A DNA stretch of 64,000 nt from Novosphingobium mangrovisedimenti (GTDB lineage Bacteria > Pseudomonadota > Alphaproteobacteria > Sphingomonadales > Sphingomonadaceae), in assembly GCF_025153475.1 (NCBI RefSeq), contig NZ_JANZXA010000001.1, positions 186,001 through 250,000 of the forward strand, written 5' to 3'. Below, in pieces: positions 20,003 to 29,465 of this stretch. The position numbers and the translations under genes are program-made. Position 1 is the stretch's first letter; every line of letters starts with the position of its first letter. The notes beneath the pieces were generated by a model. That model ran no database searches, was not told the DNA's origin, and worked only from the letters and a program-made list of their open reading frames with translations.

Positions 20003-21532
20003 CTATACTGCCGGTACGGTTTTTGTTTTCTGGAACAGCTTCCTGTCTTCAGGGCCGAATGCCTTCTTCCAGATCACCCACATGTACGATCCGAGGATGG
20101 CGGGAATACCGAACAGCAATTCCGCCCACTCCGGCAGGAAATGCGTGGCAAGATAGCCCAGCACCACCGCCGGCGCCGCTGCCCAGACCAGCGCCCAGCG
20201 CCAGTTGTTGATCGGCTGCCCCAGCCGGCGGGCCAGCATGCGCGATTTCACGATCGAGGACAGACCCAACGCGAGCATCAGCGCGGCCGCAGCCGTCGCA
20301 GCCTGATACAGCGGATTGTAACCCAGATGCTGCATCAGCAGGATACCGCCGAGCGTCAGCACCGCCTGCAGGCCGATCGTGAGCACCGAGATCATGAGGT
20401 TCCTGACCCGCGCCATATAGATCAGCGCCGCTTCGCTGACGACGGCCGTAGCGGCGACGACTTCGGCCGCGAGCAGGAACGCGAGCGCGCCCGTGCCGCC
20501 CACGAACTCGCGCCCGACAAGGCCCATCACGCCCTCGCCCGGGATCGCCAGAGCCAGCGCGATTCCCGCCTGCGCCGCCGTGATCCAGAAGCCGACCTGG
20601 CAGACCTGCCGGGCAATCGCGGCATAGTCCTTCTTCTTGAGATTGCGGGTGATGACGGGGCCCAGCACCGGCTCGAAACTGGTCTTGAGCTTCTGCGGCA
20701 GGCTGGCGACCTGCTGCGCGGCGTAATAGACGCCGACCGCGGCGGGCGGCGCGAGGAAGCCCAGCAGGAAGATGTCCACGCGCCGCGTGCCCCATTCGAT
20801 GGCATCGGCCAGCGCGATCGGCAGCGAGCGCATCGCCAGTTTCTGCATTTCGCGCGGCTTCGGCCGCCAGCCCCGCGGCAGGCCATATTCGCGCAAGAAC
20901 GGGATGAACGCCGTCAGCGCGGCAGCGAAGATAGAGGCGACATAGGCCAGCGTCAGGCCGCTTTCGGGCGCGACCCAGATCATTGCGCCTGCCATGATCG
21001 AGATCGTCCACGGCTCCACGATCGCGCGCGACCAGACCGTGGGGCTGATGCGCAGGCGATAGGCGAGCGCGGCCAGCCAGATCTCGGTCAGCGTCAACGG
21101 CGGAATGGCGATGACGATCAGCCGATCGATCTCGGTATATCTGCCGCCCGGAAACATCGGTTCGGGCACGAGGTAGAAGAACAGCGCGGCGGCGCACGAG
21201 GCGATCACCGCCAGAATCGTGCCGTCGGCAACGACATTGGCCGGATGCACCTGCCCTTCGGTATCGGAGAGGCGCTGGGCAAGGCCGCGCTTCTCGCCCA
21301 TCGTGCAGAGCATCGAGGTCAGCTCGATCACCACCAGTGCGGACGCGAAACGGCCGAGCGCCGACGGACCATAAGCAGCGGCGCGGCCGGCGATGAACAG
21401 AAACGGGATGCGCGCGGCAAGGCGCAGGAAGAAGCCGAAGAAATTCGTCCGCCCGCCCTTGGCCAAGGCGGCAATGTCGTCCTGCTCGCGTCTTTCCCGC
21501 GCCACGTTCTCGCGGCTTGTATGCTCGCTCAA
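20003..21532 (-). CDS. Polysaccharide flippase-like membrane protein (MOP superfamily)
   Basis: 509 residues with about 12-14 hydrophobic segments and the general layout of Wzx/MATE-type lipid-linked oligosaccharide flippases. The start is a TTG at 21532 that overlaps the gpsA stop (TTGA) and follows AGGAG by about 8 bases. A soluble N-terminal tail (about 35 residues) is charged. The substrate cannot be read from sequence. It ends the tsaD-gpsA-flippase operon. Confidence 0.8.
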   Translation of the reverse strand: MSEHTSRENVARERREQDDIAALAKGGRTNFFGFFLRLAARIPFLFIAGRAAAYGPSALGRFASALVVIELTSMLCTMGEKRGLAQRLSDTEGQVHPANVVADGTILAVIASCAAALFFYLVPEPMFPGGRYTEIDRLIVIAIPPLTLTEIWLAALAYRLRISPTVWSRAIVEPWTISIMAGAMIWVAPESGLTLAYVASIFAAALTAFIPFLREYGLPRGWRPKPREMQKLAMRSLPIALADAIEWGTRRVDIFLLGFLAPPAAVGVYYAAQQVASLPQKLKTSFEPVLGPVITRNLKKKDYAAIARQVCQVGFWITAAQAGIALALAIPGEGVMGLVGREFVGGTGALAFLLAAEVVAATAVVSEAALIYMARVRNLMISVLTIGLQAVLTLGGILLMQHLGYNPLYQAATAAAALMLALGLSSIVKSRMLARRLGQPINNWRWALVWAAAPAVVLGYLATHFLPEWAELLFGIPAILGSYMWVIWKKAFGPEDRKLFQKTKTVPAV

Positions 21533-22542
21533 AGAGCGGACTCCTGCTCAGCCTTCAGCGGGCGCGCCAGGAGTTCGCTGACAACGGCACCAGCCGGCAT
21601 TTCTCCGTCGAGCAGATGGCAGACGGCATCGACGATAGGCATCTCGATCCCATCGCGGCGGGCCAGTTCGGCCAGCACGGGCGCGGTGGTCGCGCCCTCT
21701 GCCACGCTGTTCTTGCCCGAAAGCGCCTCGGCTGCGGTCAGCCCCTGCCCCAGCGCGAGGCCGAGCGAGAAATTGCGGCTCGACGTCGACGAGCAGGTCA
21801 GCACCAGATCGCCCAGCCCGCACAGGCCCGAGAGCGTCTCGGCCCGCGCGCCGCGCGCAAGGCCGAAGCGCAGCATCTCGGCATAGCCGCGCGCGATCAG
21901 TGCCGCGCGGGCGTTCTGCCCGAGCTTGAGCCCGTCGACCACACCGCAGGCAATGGCGAGCACGTTCTTGACCGCACCGCCGATCTCGGCCCCGGTCACG
22001 TCGTCGGAATAATACGGACGAAAAGCCGGACGCGCGATCACATGCGAGAGCCGGTCCCACTGGTCTTCGCCGCCCGAGCAGGCGAGTGTGACGGCGGTAG
22101 GCAGCCCTGCTGCCACCTCGTGCGCGAAAGTCGGCCCCGAAAGCACTGCCAGACGCGCCTCGGGCGCGGCATCGGCGGCGACGTCAGCCATCAGCCGCCC
22201 GGTTTCCGCCTCGATACCCTTGGCGCACAGGACAAGATCGCGCTCGCCCTTCGGCAGCCCCGCGATCACCGAGGCGAGGAACTGCGCGGGCACGACCACC
22301 AGCAGCGCGGGCAGATCGGCCAGTTCGGCCAGATCGCTCGTCGCGCGCACGGTCTCGGCCAGTTCGGCACTCGGCAGATAAAGGCCGTTGCGGTGCTCGG
22401 TATTGATCTGCTCGACCAGCTCGCTCTCGCGCGCCCAGAGCAGGACTTCGGTGCCGCCCCTGCCGTCGGGACCGCCCGCCAGCGTCTGCGCCAGAGCCGT
22501 GCCCCAGGCGCCCGCGCCGATTACGCCAACCTCTGCCGTCAT
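21529..22542 (-). CDS. gpsA: NAD(P)-dependent glycerol-3-phosphate dehydrogenase
   Basis: 337 residues. GpsA reduces dihydroxyacetone phosphate to sn-glycerol-3-phosphate for phospholipid synthesis. The dinucleotide-binding [17 protein letters not shown] opens the protein; [45 protein letters not shown] and [14 protein letters not shown] are family segments. The ATG overlaps the tsaD stop (ATGA), so translation is coupled, and its own stop overlaps the flippase start. Confidence 0.96.
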   Translation of the reverse strand: MTAEVGVIGAGAWGTALAQTLAGGPDGRGGTEVLLWARESELVEQINTEHRNGLYLPSAELAETVRATSDLAELADLPALLVVVPAQFLASVIAGLPKGERDLVLCAKGIEAETGRLMADVAADAAPEARLAVLSGPTFAHEVAAGLPTAVTLACSGGEDQWDRLSHVIARPAFRPYYSDDVTGAEIGGAVKNVLAIACGVVDGLKLGQNARAALIARGYAEMLRFGLARGARAETLSGLCGLGDLVLTCSSTSSRNFSLGLALGQGLTAAEALSGKNSVAEGATTAPVLAELARRDGIEMPIVDAVCHLLDGEMPAGAVVSELLARPLKAEQESAL

Positions 22543-23618
22543 GCCTTCACTCCCGCGCCGCGCACTGCCTCGGCATCCGGATCGAGCGGCCAGCGCGGCC
22601 GCGCCGCCACGTCGAGCGGATCGGACTGCCCCTGCTCCAGCCGTTCCAGACCGGCCCATGCGATCATCGCCGCATTGTCGGTACACAGTCCCAATGGCGG
22701 AGCAATGAACGGCAGGCCGTGGTCATCGGCCAGCGTCTCCAGCGCGCCGCGTATCGCGGTATTGGCGGCAACCCCGCCCGCGACGACCAGCGCGTTGACC
22801 GGCCCCACCCCGGCAATCGCGCGCCGGGTGCGGTCGATCAGGCAGTCTATCGCGGCCTGCTGGAAGGAGGCCGCAATATCCGCGTCGGTATAGGCAGGCG
22901 GGATCACGCTGCCCGCCACACAACCTTGCACCGGCAGCGGCATGGCCTGCTTGGCGCGCATCACCGCGCTCTTGAGGCCCGCAAAGGAGAAATGCGGCTC
23001 CGCGCTGCCCATCAGCGGACGCGGCAACGGCACCTTCTTCGCATCGCCCTGCAGCGCCAGCCGCTCCAGCGCCGGGCCGCCGGGATAGCCGAGCCCCAGC
23101 ACCTTGGCCGACTTGTCGAAGGCCTCGCCCAGCGCATCGTCGATAGTGGTGGCGAGGCGGCGGAATTGGCCCACACCCTCGACCAGCAGGATCTGGCAAT
23201 GCCCCCCCGAAACCAGCAGCAGGAGGTAGGGATAGGCCAGATCGGCATCGGCCAGACGCGGCGAAAGCGCGTGGCCTTCCAGATGGTTGACCGCGATCAG
23301 CGGCTTGTCCGCCGCCATCGCCAGCGCCTTGCCGGTCACGAGGCCCACCATGACGCCGCCGATCAGGCCCGGCCCGGCGGTGGCGGCAATGGCATCGACC
23401 TGATCCAGCGTCATCCCGGCATCGGCCAGCGTCGCCTCGATCATCGGGGCCAGCCGCTCGGCATGGGCGCGCGCGGCGATTTCGGGCACGACGCCGCCAT
23501 AGGGGCGGTGCACATCGTCCTGCGAAGCGATGCGCTGCGCAAGGATCTGGCGCTCGCTGGTAACCAGCGCTGCCGCCGTCTCGTCGCACGACGATTCTAT
23601 GCCGAGAACAATCCTCAT
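22539..23618 (-). CDS. tsaD: tRNA N6-adenosine threonylcarbamoyltransferase subunit TsaD
   Basis: 359 residues. TsaD, with TsaB and TsaE, installs t6A at position 37 of ANN-decoding tRNAs. ASKHA-fold motifs are visible: [19 protein letters not shown] at the start, the metal-site [16 protein letters not shown], and [17 protein letters not shown] second in-frame ATG two codons upstream (23624) is an equally possible start. It is divergent from hemC across 59 bases, which must hold both promoters. Confidence 0.95.
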   Translation of the reverse strand: MRIVLGIESSCDETAAALVTSERQILAQRIASQDDVHRPYGGVVPEIAARAHAERLAPMIEATLADAGMTLDQVDAIAATAGPGLIGGVMVGLVTGKALAMAADKPLIAVNHLEGHALSPRLADADLAYPYLLLLVSGGHCQILLVEGVGQFRRLATTIDDALGEAFDKSAKVLGLGYPGGPALERLALQGDAKKVPLPRPLMGSAEPHFSFAGLKSAVMRAKQAMPLPVQGCVAGSVIPPAYTDADIAASFQQAAIDCLIDRTRRAIAGVGPVNALVVAGGVAANTAIRGALETLADDHGLPFIAPPLGLCTDNAAMIAWAGLERLEQGQSDPLDVAARPRWPLDPDAEAVRGAGVKA

Positions 23619-23677
23619 ACTCATAATCTTTGGCCGCACTTCCCCTGAACGACATTGGCGGGTAGCACAAGCCGCCC

Positions 23678-24625
23678 ATGGAAACGCAGACACATACCCC
23701 AAACCAGACTTTCCGCCTCGGCACCCGCCGCTCGCCGCTCGCCATGGCCCAGGCCGAGGAAGCGCGCGACCGACTGGCGCGGGCGCATGGAATCGATCCG
23801 GCGCATATAGAGATCGTGGCCGTTACCGCCAGCGGCGATCGCATCCAGGACCGCGCACTGGCCGAAATCGGCGGCAAGGCCCTGTGGACCAAGGAACTCG
23901 ACGCCTGGCTTGCGGCGGGCGAGATCGACTTCGCCGTGCACTCGGCCAAGGACGTGGAAACGCTGCGGCCCGCGCAGTTCGCCATCGGCGCCGTGCTGGA
24001 ACGCGCGGACGTGCGTGACGTGTTGATCGGCGCGGAAAGCATCGCCGCGCTGCCGCAGGGTGCCGTGGTCGGCACCAGCGCTCCGCGCCGCGCCGCCCAG
24101 CTCCTCCACGCCCGGCCGGACTGCACGGTCGTGACCTTCCGCGGCAATGTGGCAACGCGGCTGGCCAAGCTCGCCGCCGGAGAAGCCGACGCAACCTTCC
24201 TTGCCGCCGCCGGCCTCGCGCGGCTGGGCGAGCACGGCACCGGCCATCCCCTCGACGAGGAACGCTGGCTGCCCGCGCCAGGGCAGGCCGCGATCCTGAT
24301 CGAATGCCGCGCCGACGATGCCCGCACCCGCGACTTTCTCTCGGCCATCGACGACGCGCCCAGCCGCGCGACAGTACTGGCCGAACGCGCGCTGCTGGCC
24401 GGGCTCGGCGGCAATTGCCACAGCCCGATCGCCGTGCTCACCCGCGCCGAGGGCGACCAGCTCGCCATGCGCGCTGCGCTCTACAGCCCGGACGGTGCCG
24501 AGCATGTCGAGGGCGAAGCGCGTTTCGCGGCGGGAGACATGCAAGGCCCGGCGAACCTTGCCGCCGACCTGCTGGCCCGCGCCGTGCCTGCCATCGCCGT
24601 CCATTTCGGCGGCCCCGGCGGCTGA
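23678..24625 (+). CDS. hemC: Hydroxymethylbilane synthase (porphobilinogen deaminase)
   Basis: 315 residues. HemC joins four porphobilinogens into hydroxymethylbilane in heme synthesis. Seen: [15 protein letters not shown] at the N-terminus, VHSAKDVET, and [12 protein letters not shown]. The cysteine that carries the dipyrromethane cofactor is C247 in LGGNCHSPI. It is the first gene of a hemC-hemD-mitofilin-like unit with no spacing between the frames. Confidence 0.97.
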   Translation: METQTHTPNQTFRLGTRRSPLAMAQAEEARDRLARAHGIDPAHIEIVAVTASGDRIQDRALAEIGGKALWTKELDAWLAAGEIDFAVHSAKDVETLRPAQFAIGAVLERADVRDVLIGAESIAALPQGAVVGTSAPRRAAQLLHARPDCTVVTFRGNVATRLAKLAAGEADATFLAAAGLARLGEHGTGHPLDEERWLPAPGQAAILIECRADDARTRDFLSAIDDAPSRATVLAERALLAGLGGNCHSPIAVLTRAEGDQLAMRAALYSPDGAEHVEGEARFAAGDMQGPANLAADLLARAVPAIAVHFGGPGG

Positions 24626-25342
24626 ATGGCGCTTCCGGTCCTCGTCCTGCGGCCCGAACCGGGGGCGAGTGCGACTGTCCGCGCGGCGCGCGCGATGGGG
24701 CTCGATGCCCATGCCTGTCCGCTGTTCGCGGTGCGCCCGCTGCCTTGGGAACCAGTACCGCGCGAACAGGTCGACGCCCTGCTGCTCGGCAGCGCCAACG
24801 CCCTGCGCCACGCAGGCGCGGCGCTTTCGCTCTATCGCGAAATGCCTGCCTATGCCGTCGGCGCGAAAACGGCCGAAGCGGCGCGCGCAGCCGGGCTTGA
24901 GGTGGTGGAAACCGGCAGCGGCGGATTGCAGCAGATATTGCGCGCCCTGCGACCGGAACACCGCACCTTGCTGCGCCTTGCCGGGCGCGAACGGGTGGCG
25001 CTGGACGTGCCCGAAGGCATCGCGGTCACGACCCGTCAGGTCTATGCGAGCGAGCCGCTGCCCCTGCCCCCCGATCTGGCCACGTACCTTGCCGAACCAG
25101 CGCTGGTCCTGCTCCATTCGGGCGAGGCCGCCACGCGCTTCGCGGGGCTGTGCGACAACGCCGGAATAGACCGTGGCCGGCTGCTGCTGGCCACCATCGG
25201 CCCGCGCGTTAGCGCTCGCGCCGGAACCGGTTGGGGGACGCTGCGCAGCGCCGATCAGCCCAACGATGCCGCTTTGCTGGCCTTGGCGGCCCAGATGTGC
25301 GAAGAGGCCTCATCGGGATCACAACTGCCAGAACAAGGCTAA
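24626..25342 (+). CDS. hemD: Uroporphyrinogen-III synthase
   Basis: 238 residues. HemD cyclises hydroxymethylbilane with ring-D inversion. The sequence is diverged, as is usual for HemD, but has the N-terminal VLVLRPEPGASATVRAARAMG, LLGSANALRHAG, YAVGAKTAEAARAAGLEVV and the C-terminal IGPRVSARA region. It starts directly after the hemC stop (TGAATG). Position after hemC strengthens the call. Confidence 0.92.
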   Translation: MALPVLVLRPEPGASATVRAARAMGLDAHACPLFAVRPLPWEPVPREQVDALLLGSANALRHAGAALSLYREMPAYAVGAKTAEAARAAGLEVVETGSGGLQQILRALRPEHRTLLRLAGRERVALDVPEGIAVTTRQVYASEPLPLPPDLATYLAEPALVLLHSGEAATRFAGLCDNAGIDRGRLLLATIGPRVSARAGTGWGTLRSADQPNDAALLALAAQMCEEASSGSQLPEQG

Positions 25343-26287
25343 ATGCAGGACTTCTCTACGCCAGTCGCTTCTTCCACGGGTCGTTCACGTTCGCGCAGCA
25401 TCACTGTGTTCATCGCCCTGATGGCCTTCGTGCTCGGGGCGGCAGTGGTCGGCTGGGCCTCGTCGCGCGGCTATCTTTCGGGCGTTTTGCCCGAACCCGT
25501 CGTGGAGGAGACCGACGTTGCGACGCTCGCGGACACCGTGGTGGAACCCGCGCAGCAGGCCGAGGAAGCCGGCAAGCCCGCACCGAAAGCCACCGCCGCG
25601 CAAATGGCCGCGCTCGGGTCGGTCGAAGGCCGGCTGGCGCTGCTGGAGGACCGGCTCTCGCGCATCGATTTCCAGACCGATGCGGCATCGGGCAATGCCG
25701 CGCGCGCCGAGGGGCTGCTGATCGCCTTTGCCGCGCGCCGCATGATCGACCGGGGCGAGCCGCTCAGCTACGTCGCCGACCAGTTGCGCCTGCGCTTCAT
25801 GAACGCCCAGCCGCGCGCGGTGGAAACGATCATCGCCTTCAGCAAGAATCCCGTCACCATCGACGAGCTGTCCGCAAGGCTCGAAGCGCTTTCGCCCGAG
25901 CTGACCGTCACCGAAAGCACGCAAAGCCTGTGGGATCGGGCCACTGCGGAGTTCAGCGCGCTCTTCGTCGTGCGGCGTGATTCCGCGGCGCTGGTCTCGC
26001 CTTCGGCGCGCATCGACCGCGCCCGGGTGATGCTGACCGCGCGGCGCATCGGCAATGCCATCAAGGAAGTCGAGCGCCTGCCCGGCGCGGAAGCCGCCGA
26101 CACATGGATCGCCGACGCCCACCGCTACGAAGACGTCCAGCGCGCGCTCGACCTGCTCGAGACGACCGCCATGCTCGAACCGAGCCGGCTGAAGGATGCG
26201 GAAGGACACAAGGTGGACCAGCCGAGCCCGCTGGCAACGCCCACGCAGGCCGTTCCGCCAAGCGTGGCTGGCAAACCGAAGGGCTGA
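25343..26287 (+). CDS. Mitofilin-like inner-membrane protein
   Basis: 314 residues. One membrane helix (about 21-42), an acidic/Ala linker, a coiled-coil-prone region (VEGRLALLEDRLSRI) and a helical C-terminal domain. In alphaproteobacteria the gene after hemD often encodes a homologue of the mitochondrial inner-membrane organiser mitofilin/Mic60, and the architecture here fits. It begins at the base after the hemD stop. Function in this organism is not shown. Confidence 0.8.
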   Translation: MQDFSTPVASSTGRSRSRSITVFIALMAFVLGAAVVGWASSRGYLSGVLPEPVVEETDVATLADTVVEPAQQAEEAGKPAPKATAAQMAALGSVEGRLALLEDRLSRIDFQTDAASGNAARAEGLLIAFAARRMIDRGEPLSYVADQLRLRFMNAQPRAVETIIAFSKNPVTIDELSARLEALSPELTVTESTQSLWDRATAEFSALFVVRRDSAALVSPSARIDRARVMLTARRIGNAIKEVERLPGAEAADTWIADAHRYEDVQRALDLLETTAMLEPSRLKDAEGHKVDQPSPLATPTQAVPPSVAGKPKG

Positions 26288-26302
26288 AAAGCCGGGTAGG
26301 GC

Positions 26303-26450
26303 CTAGGGCGGATCGACATTCAGCCCTGACGGCCTGCAAATGGCGCTTTTCCGCGCTTCCGGTGCTCACGTACTAAAAGTACGCTGCGCTCCGGATCCCG
26401 TAAAAACACCTTTTTCGGCTCGCCATCTTCTGAATGTCGATCCGTCCTAG
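26303..26450. repeat. 148-base imperfect palindromic element (MITE/REP-like)
   Basis: 21-base outer arms (26303-26323 and 26430-26450) match with one mismatch and contain GGATCGACATTCAG and its complement. The interior is also roughly self-complementary (ATGGCG..., GTTTTTACGGGATCCGG... against CTTTTCCGCGCTTCCGG...) and meets at CGTACT-AAA-AGTACG (26369-26383), so the whole element could fold into one long hairpin. It fills the gap between the convergent mitofilin-like and ubiH genes, and its end overlaps the ubiH stop codon. Confidence 0.82.
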
Positions 26451-27691
26451 CCCTGCAAGAGTTCCGGCAGCTTGCCCGACATGCCCCGCGCCTCGTCCAT
26501 GAAGAAGCGCTTGAGGGTCGGCATACGCTGCACCGCGCCCATGCCGAGGCGGCGCACGGCGCTGGGCAGCTTGCCAGGGATGCCGAACAGGCGCGTCAGG
26601 CTGTCGGTGACCGACATGACCATGAAGCTGTCGAGGCTGCGCCACTTTTCGTAGCGCGCGAGCAATTGCGCATCGCCCGGCTCGAGGCCGAGGCGCATGC
26701 CGTCCGTCAGCACTTCGACCAGCGCGCCCACGTCACGCAGGCCCAGGTTCAGGCCCTGCCCGGCGATCGGGTGCATGCCGTGCGCGGCATCGCCGATCAC
26801 CGCGAGGCGTTCGTCGATCACGTGCGCAGCATGGTGAAAGCGCAAGGGATAGCTCATGCGCGGGGCAGCAAGGTCGATCTTGCCCAGCACGCCGTGCATG
26901 CGCGCCGAAACTTCGTTCACGAACATCGCATCGTTCATGGCGATGACGCCCGCCGCGTCCTTTTCCGCCACGGTCCAGACCAGCGCGCTGCGGTGGCGGC
27001 CTTCCTCGTCGTCGAGCAGAGGCAGCAGAGCGAAGGGGCCCGCCGGATAGAAGATTTCCCAGGCGGTGTTCCCGTGCGGCTTTTCGTGGAACAGGCCGGT
27101 CACCATGGCACGGTGCTTGTAGTCCCACTTGGCCATCGAGAAGCCGGCCTCGTCGCGCGTGGGCGACTGGCGGCCTTCCGCCGCGACCAGCAGCGAGGCG
27201 CGCAGCACGCGTCCATCGCTCAGTTCCACCTCAACGCCGTGCGGCCCGCGATCACGGCGCACCGCCTCGGTCCTGACATGCCAGGCGATATTGGGCTCGT
27301 CCTTCGCCGCATCGAACAGCGCAAGACGCAGGTCGCGGTTGGCGAACATCCGGCCCAGCGAACCTTCGTCCGGCTTGGGCGTAAAGTCGATCTGGCCGGG
27401 CTTCATCCCGTCGGTCACCGCGATCGAATCGATCGGGCAGCCGAGCGGGGCAAGCCGCTCGCCCAGCCCGATATTGGCGAAGAGGTTCCAGCTCGCGGTG
27501 GAGATCGCCGAGGCGCGCCCGTCCGCGCCGACGGCAGTCAGTTCCGCCGGATCGGCACGGTCGATCACGTGGCTGGTGATCCCCGCCCGGGCCGCGGCCA
27601 GAGCCAGCGCCATGCCGACGAGGCCACCGCCAAGGATGATCAGGTCGCGGGTCTCACCCGCGGGCTTCGCAGTCGTGTCCGAGTCGCTCAT
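26447..27691 (-). CDS. UbiH/UbiF/COQ6-family FAD-dependent hydroxylase
   Basis: 414 residues. The family hydroxylates the aromatic ring during ubiquinone synthesis. FAD motifs: DLIILGGGLVGMALALAAARAG at the N-terminus, the DG motif region LVAAEGRQSPTRDEAG, and the GD motif LAVIGDAAHGMHPIAGQGLNLGLRDV. Which ring position it acts on cannot be assigned. The ATG overlaps the phosphatase stop (ATGA). The TAG stop lies in the arm of the palindromic element. Confidence 0.92.
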   Translation of the reverse strand: MSDSDTTAKPAGETRDLIILGGGLVGMALALAAARAGITSHVIDRADPAELTAVGADGRASAISTASWNLFANIGLGERLAPLGCPIDSIAVTDGMKPGQIDFTPKPDEGSLGRMFANRDLRLALFDAAKDEPNIAWHVRTEAVRRDRGPHGVEVELSDGRVLRASLLVAAEGRQSPTRDEAGFSMAKWDYKHRAMVTGLFHEKPHGNTAWEIFYPAGPFALLPLLDDEEGRHRSALVWTVAEKDAAGVIAMNDAMFVNEVSARMHGVLGKIDLAAPRMSYPLRFHHAAHVIDERLAVIGDAAHGMHPIAGQGLNLGLRDVGALVEVLTDGMRLGLEPGDAQLLARYEKWRSLDSFMVMSVTDSLTRLFGIPGKLPSAVRRLGMGAVQRMPTLKRFFMDEARGMSGKLPELLQG

Positions 27692-29367
27692 CGAGCGCAG
27701 GTATCGGCCTCCGAGCCGTCAATGTCGAGACACCTGCCGTCCCATGTGCCTTCCGGTTCCTTCAGGCCCACGAGAGCCGCCAGAGTCGGCGCGATGTCGA
27801 CCGTCTCGACCGGTGCGGGCTGCTCTTCTCCGGTCATGCCCTTGCGCCAGAACACGATCGGCACGCGGCGGTCGTAGTCCCAGGGGCTGCCGTGCGTGGC
27901 GACATAGCCCGGGCCGGGATGGACGATCGGCACGACACCACGCCGGGTCATCATCAGCACCTGCCCCGAGCGCTCGGGATCGAACGAGGCGCGCACGCGC
28001 TCGATCATCGTCCAGTCCTGCGGATTGCCATGCGGCACCGGCAGCTGTTCGAGCTGCTCGGCGGTGTAGATGCTCGCCACCTCGGGGTTGTCCCGGAGCC
28101 GTGCGACCAGCGCGTCGATCACCGTCTTGCGCTGCTCATCGGTAAGGCCGGAGGCCAGATAGATGTCGCCCGAACCGCCGCCGCCGTAAAGCAGCTTGCC
28201 CTGCGGCGCGGTGATCCCGGTATCCTGCGAGACCGCATCGGCCAGCGCGCCGATTTCGAGATCCTCGCTCATCCGCTTGGCGTCGGGATAGCCCTCCTGG
28301 TCGAGCCGCTCGGGTGCATCGAAGCCGCCGTGGTCGGCCGTCAGTACCACGGCGTAGTCGAGACCGCGCGCATCGAGCGCGTCGAACAGCTGCCCCAGCG
28401 TCGCATCGAGCTGGGCAAGCTGGATGCACATTTCCACGCCCTCGGTGCCGAAGGCATGGCCGACGCGGTCGGTCTGCGAGAAGCTGACCGAGAGCACGTC
28501 GGGCACCGCGTCCTTGCCCATGCCCAGTTCGTCGACCATGCGGATCGCCATGTCCCCCGTCGCGGCATCGAGACGCGGCCCGTAACCATAGGCGGCATAG
28601 TCACCCGCCTTGAGCGGGAAGCGGTAGGTGCCGATGGTGAAGTCACCCACTTTCACCGCCCGGTCGACCGCGCCGCACCATCCCGGAACGGGCAGCGCGC
28701 CATCGCCGGCGTCGACGATCTTCTGCAGCGCCGTGTTTCCGGCAACGACGGCCCGCGAGATCTTGCGGTCCGCGAACGTGGTGAAACCCTTGCCCTGAAA
28801 CCAGTAGACCGCGTCGGTATCATGCCCGCTCATCATCACCGCCGCGCGGTCCTTGGCCGAGACGGCGGCGTTGATCGTGGCCGGATTGGCCTTCTTCATG
28901 AGATCGCCCAGCGTCGGTGCCTTGAGGTGATCGGGCGAGACGACCGGATTCTTCGACGTGCTCTCGGGGTTCGTCTCGTCCTCGACGCAATAGACCTTCT
29001 TGTCCTTGCGGCCGATGCCGGGGACGTACCAGTTGTTCGCCACGATCCCGGTGCGCGCGGGATGGACGCCGGTGAGCAGCGTCGAGTGGCCGGGGCAGGT
29101 CTCGGTCGCGGCGTGCGACTGGTATCCGCTCGGGAACACGGCGCCCGTCAGCAGCCGCGCGAAGCCCTTCGAGAAATGCTCGCGGTACTGCGCGAAGAGG
29201 TCGGCCGAGAACTGGTCGACCGAGATGGCAACGATCAGCTTCGGCGGGCTGGCGGGCTCTGCCGCAGGTGCCTCAGCCGGTGCCGGTGCGGGCGCTTCCT
29301 CGGCGAAAGCGGGCGAACAGACTGCAAGGGCAGTCGCAAGGGCGATCGAACTGAGGGAAAGGCGCAT
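27688..29367 (-). CDS. Secreted PafA-like alkaline phosphatase family protein
   Basis: 559 residues. The start at 29367 follows AGGAAC and opens a signal peptide ending AFAE. The alkaline phosphatase superfamily core includes VAISVDQFSADL, the nucleophile Thr in ATETCPGHSTLL, the nearby NNWY, VLTADHGGFDAPERL with metal ligands, and HGSPWDYDRRVPIVFW. The Thr nucleophile and NNW segment match the PafA-type phosphate-irrepressible phosphomonoesterases. It is expressed with ubiH and divergent from the DsbD-like gene. Confidence 0.9.
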   Translation of the reverse strand: MRLSLSSIALATALAVCSPAFAEEAPAPAPAEAPAAEPASPPKLIVAISVDQFSADLFAQYREHFSKGFARLLTGAVFPSGYQSHAATETCPGHSTLLTGVHPARTGIVANNWYVPGIGRKDKKVYCVEDETNPESTSKNPVVSPDHLKAPTLGDLMKKANPATINAAVSAKDRAAVMMSGHDTDAVYWFQGKGFTTFADRKISRAVVAGNTALQKIVDAGDGALPVPGWCGAVDRAVKVGDFTIGTYRFPLKAGDYAAYGYGPRLDAATGDMAIRMVDELGMGKDAVPDVLSVSFSQTDRVGHAFGTEGVEMCIQLAQLDATLGQLFDALDARGLDYAVVLTADHGGFDAPERLDQEGYPDAKRMSEDLEIGALADAVSQDTGITAPQGKLLYGGGGSGDIYLASGLTDEQRKTVIDALVARLRDNPEVASIYTAEQLEQLPVPHGNPQDWTMIERVRASFDPERSGQVLMMTRRGVVPIVHPGPGYVATHGSPWDYDRRVPIVFWRKGMTGEEQPAPVETVDIAPTLAALVGLKEPEGTWDGRCLDIDGSEADTCAR

Positions 29368-29465
29368 CGGGGGGAGTTCCTTGAAAAATCGGCGCAATGG
29401 GGGCAGATGCGTGGATGACCGGATCGCGCCTCGAGCGCAAGGGCCTGCCAACACACGGAAGCTTC

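Noticed and set aside
19984..20016. TACCGG/CCGGTA repeat with following T-run near the flippase stop
   Set aside because: The T-run is on the plus strand, but the gene ending here is on the minus strand.
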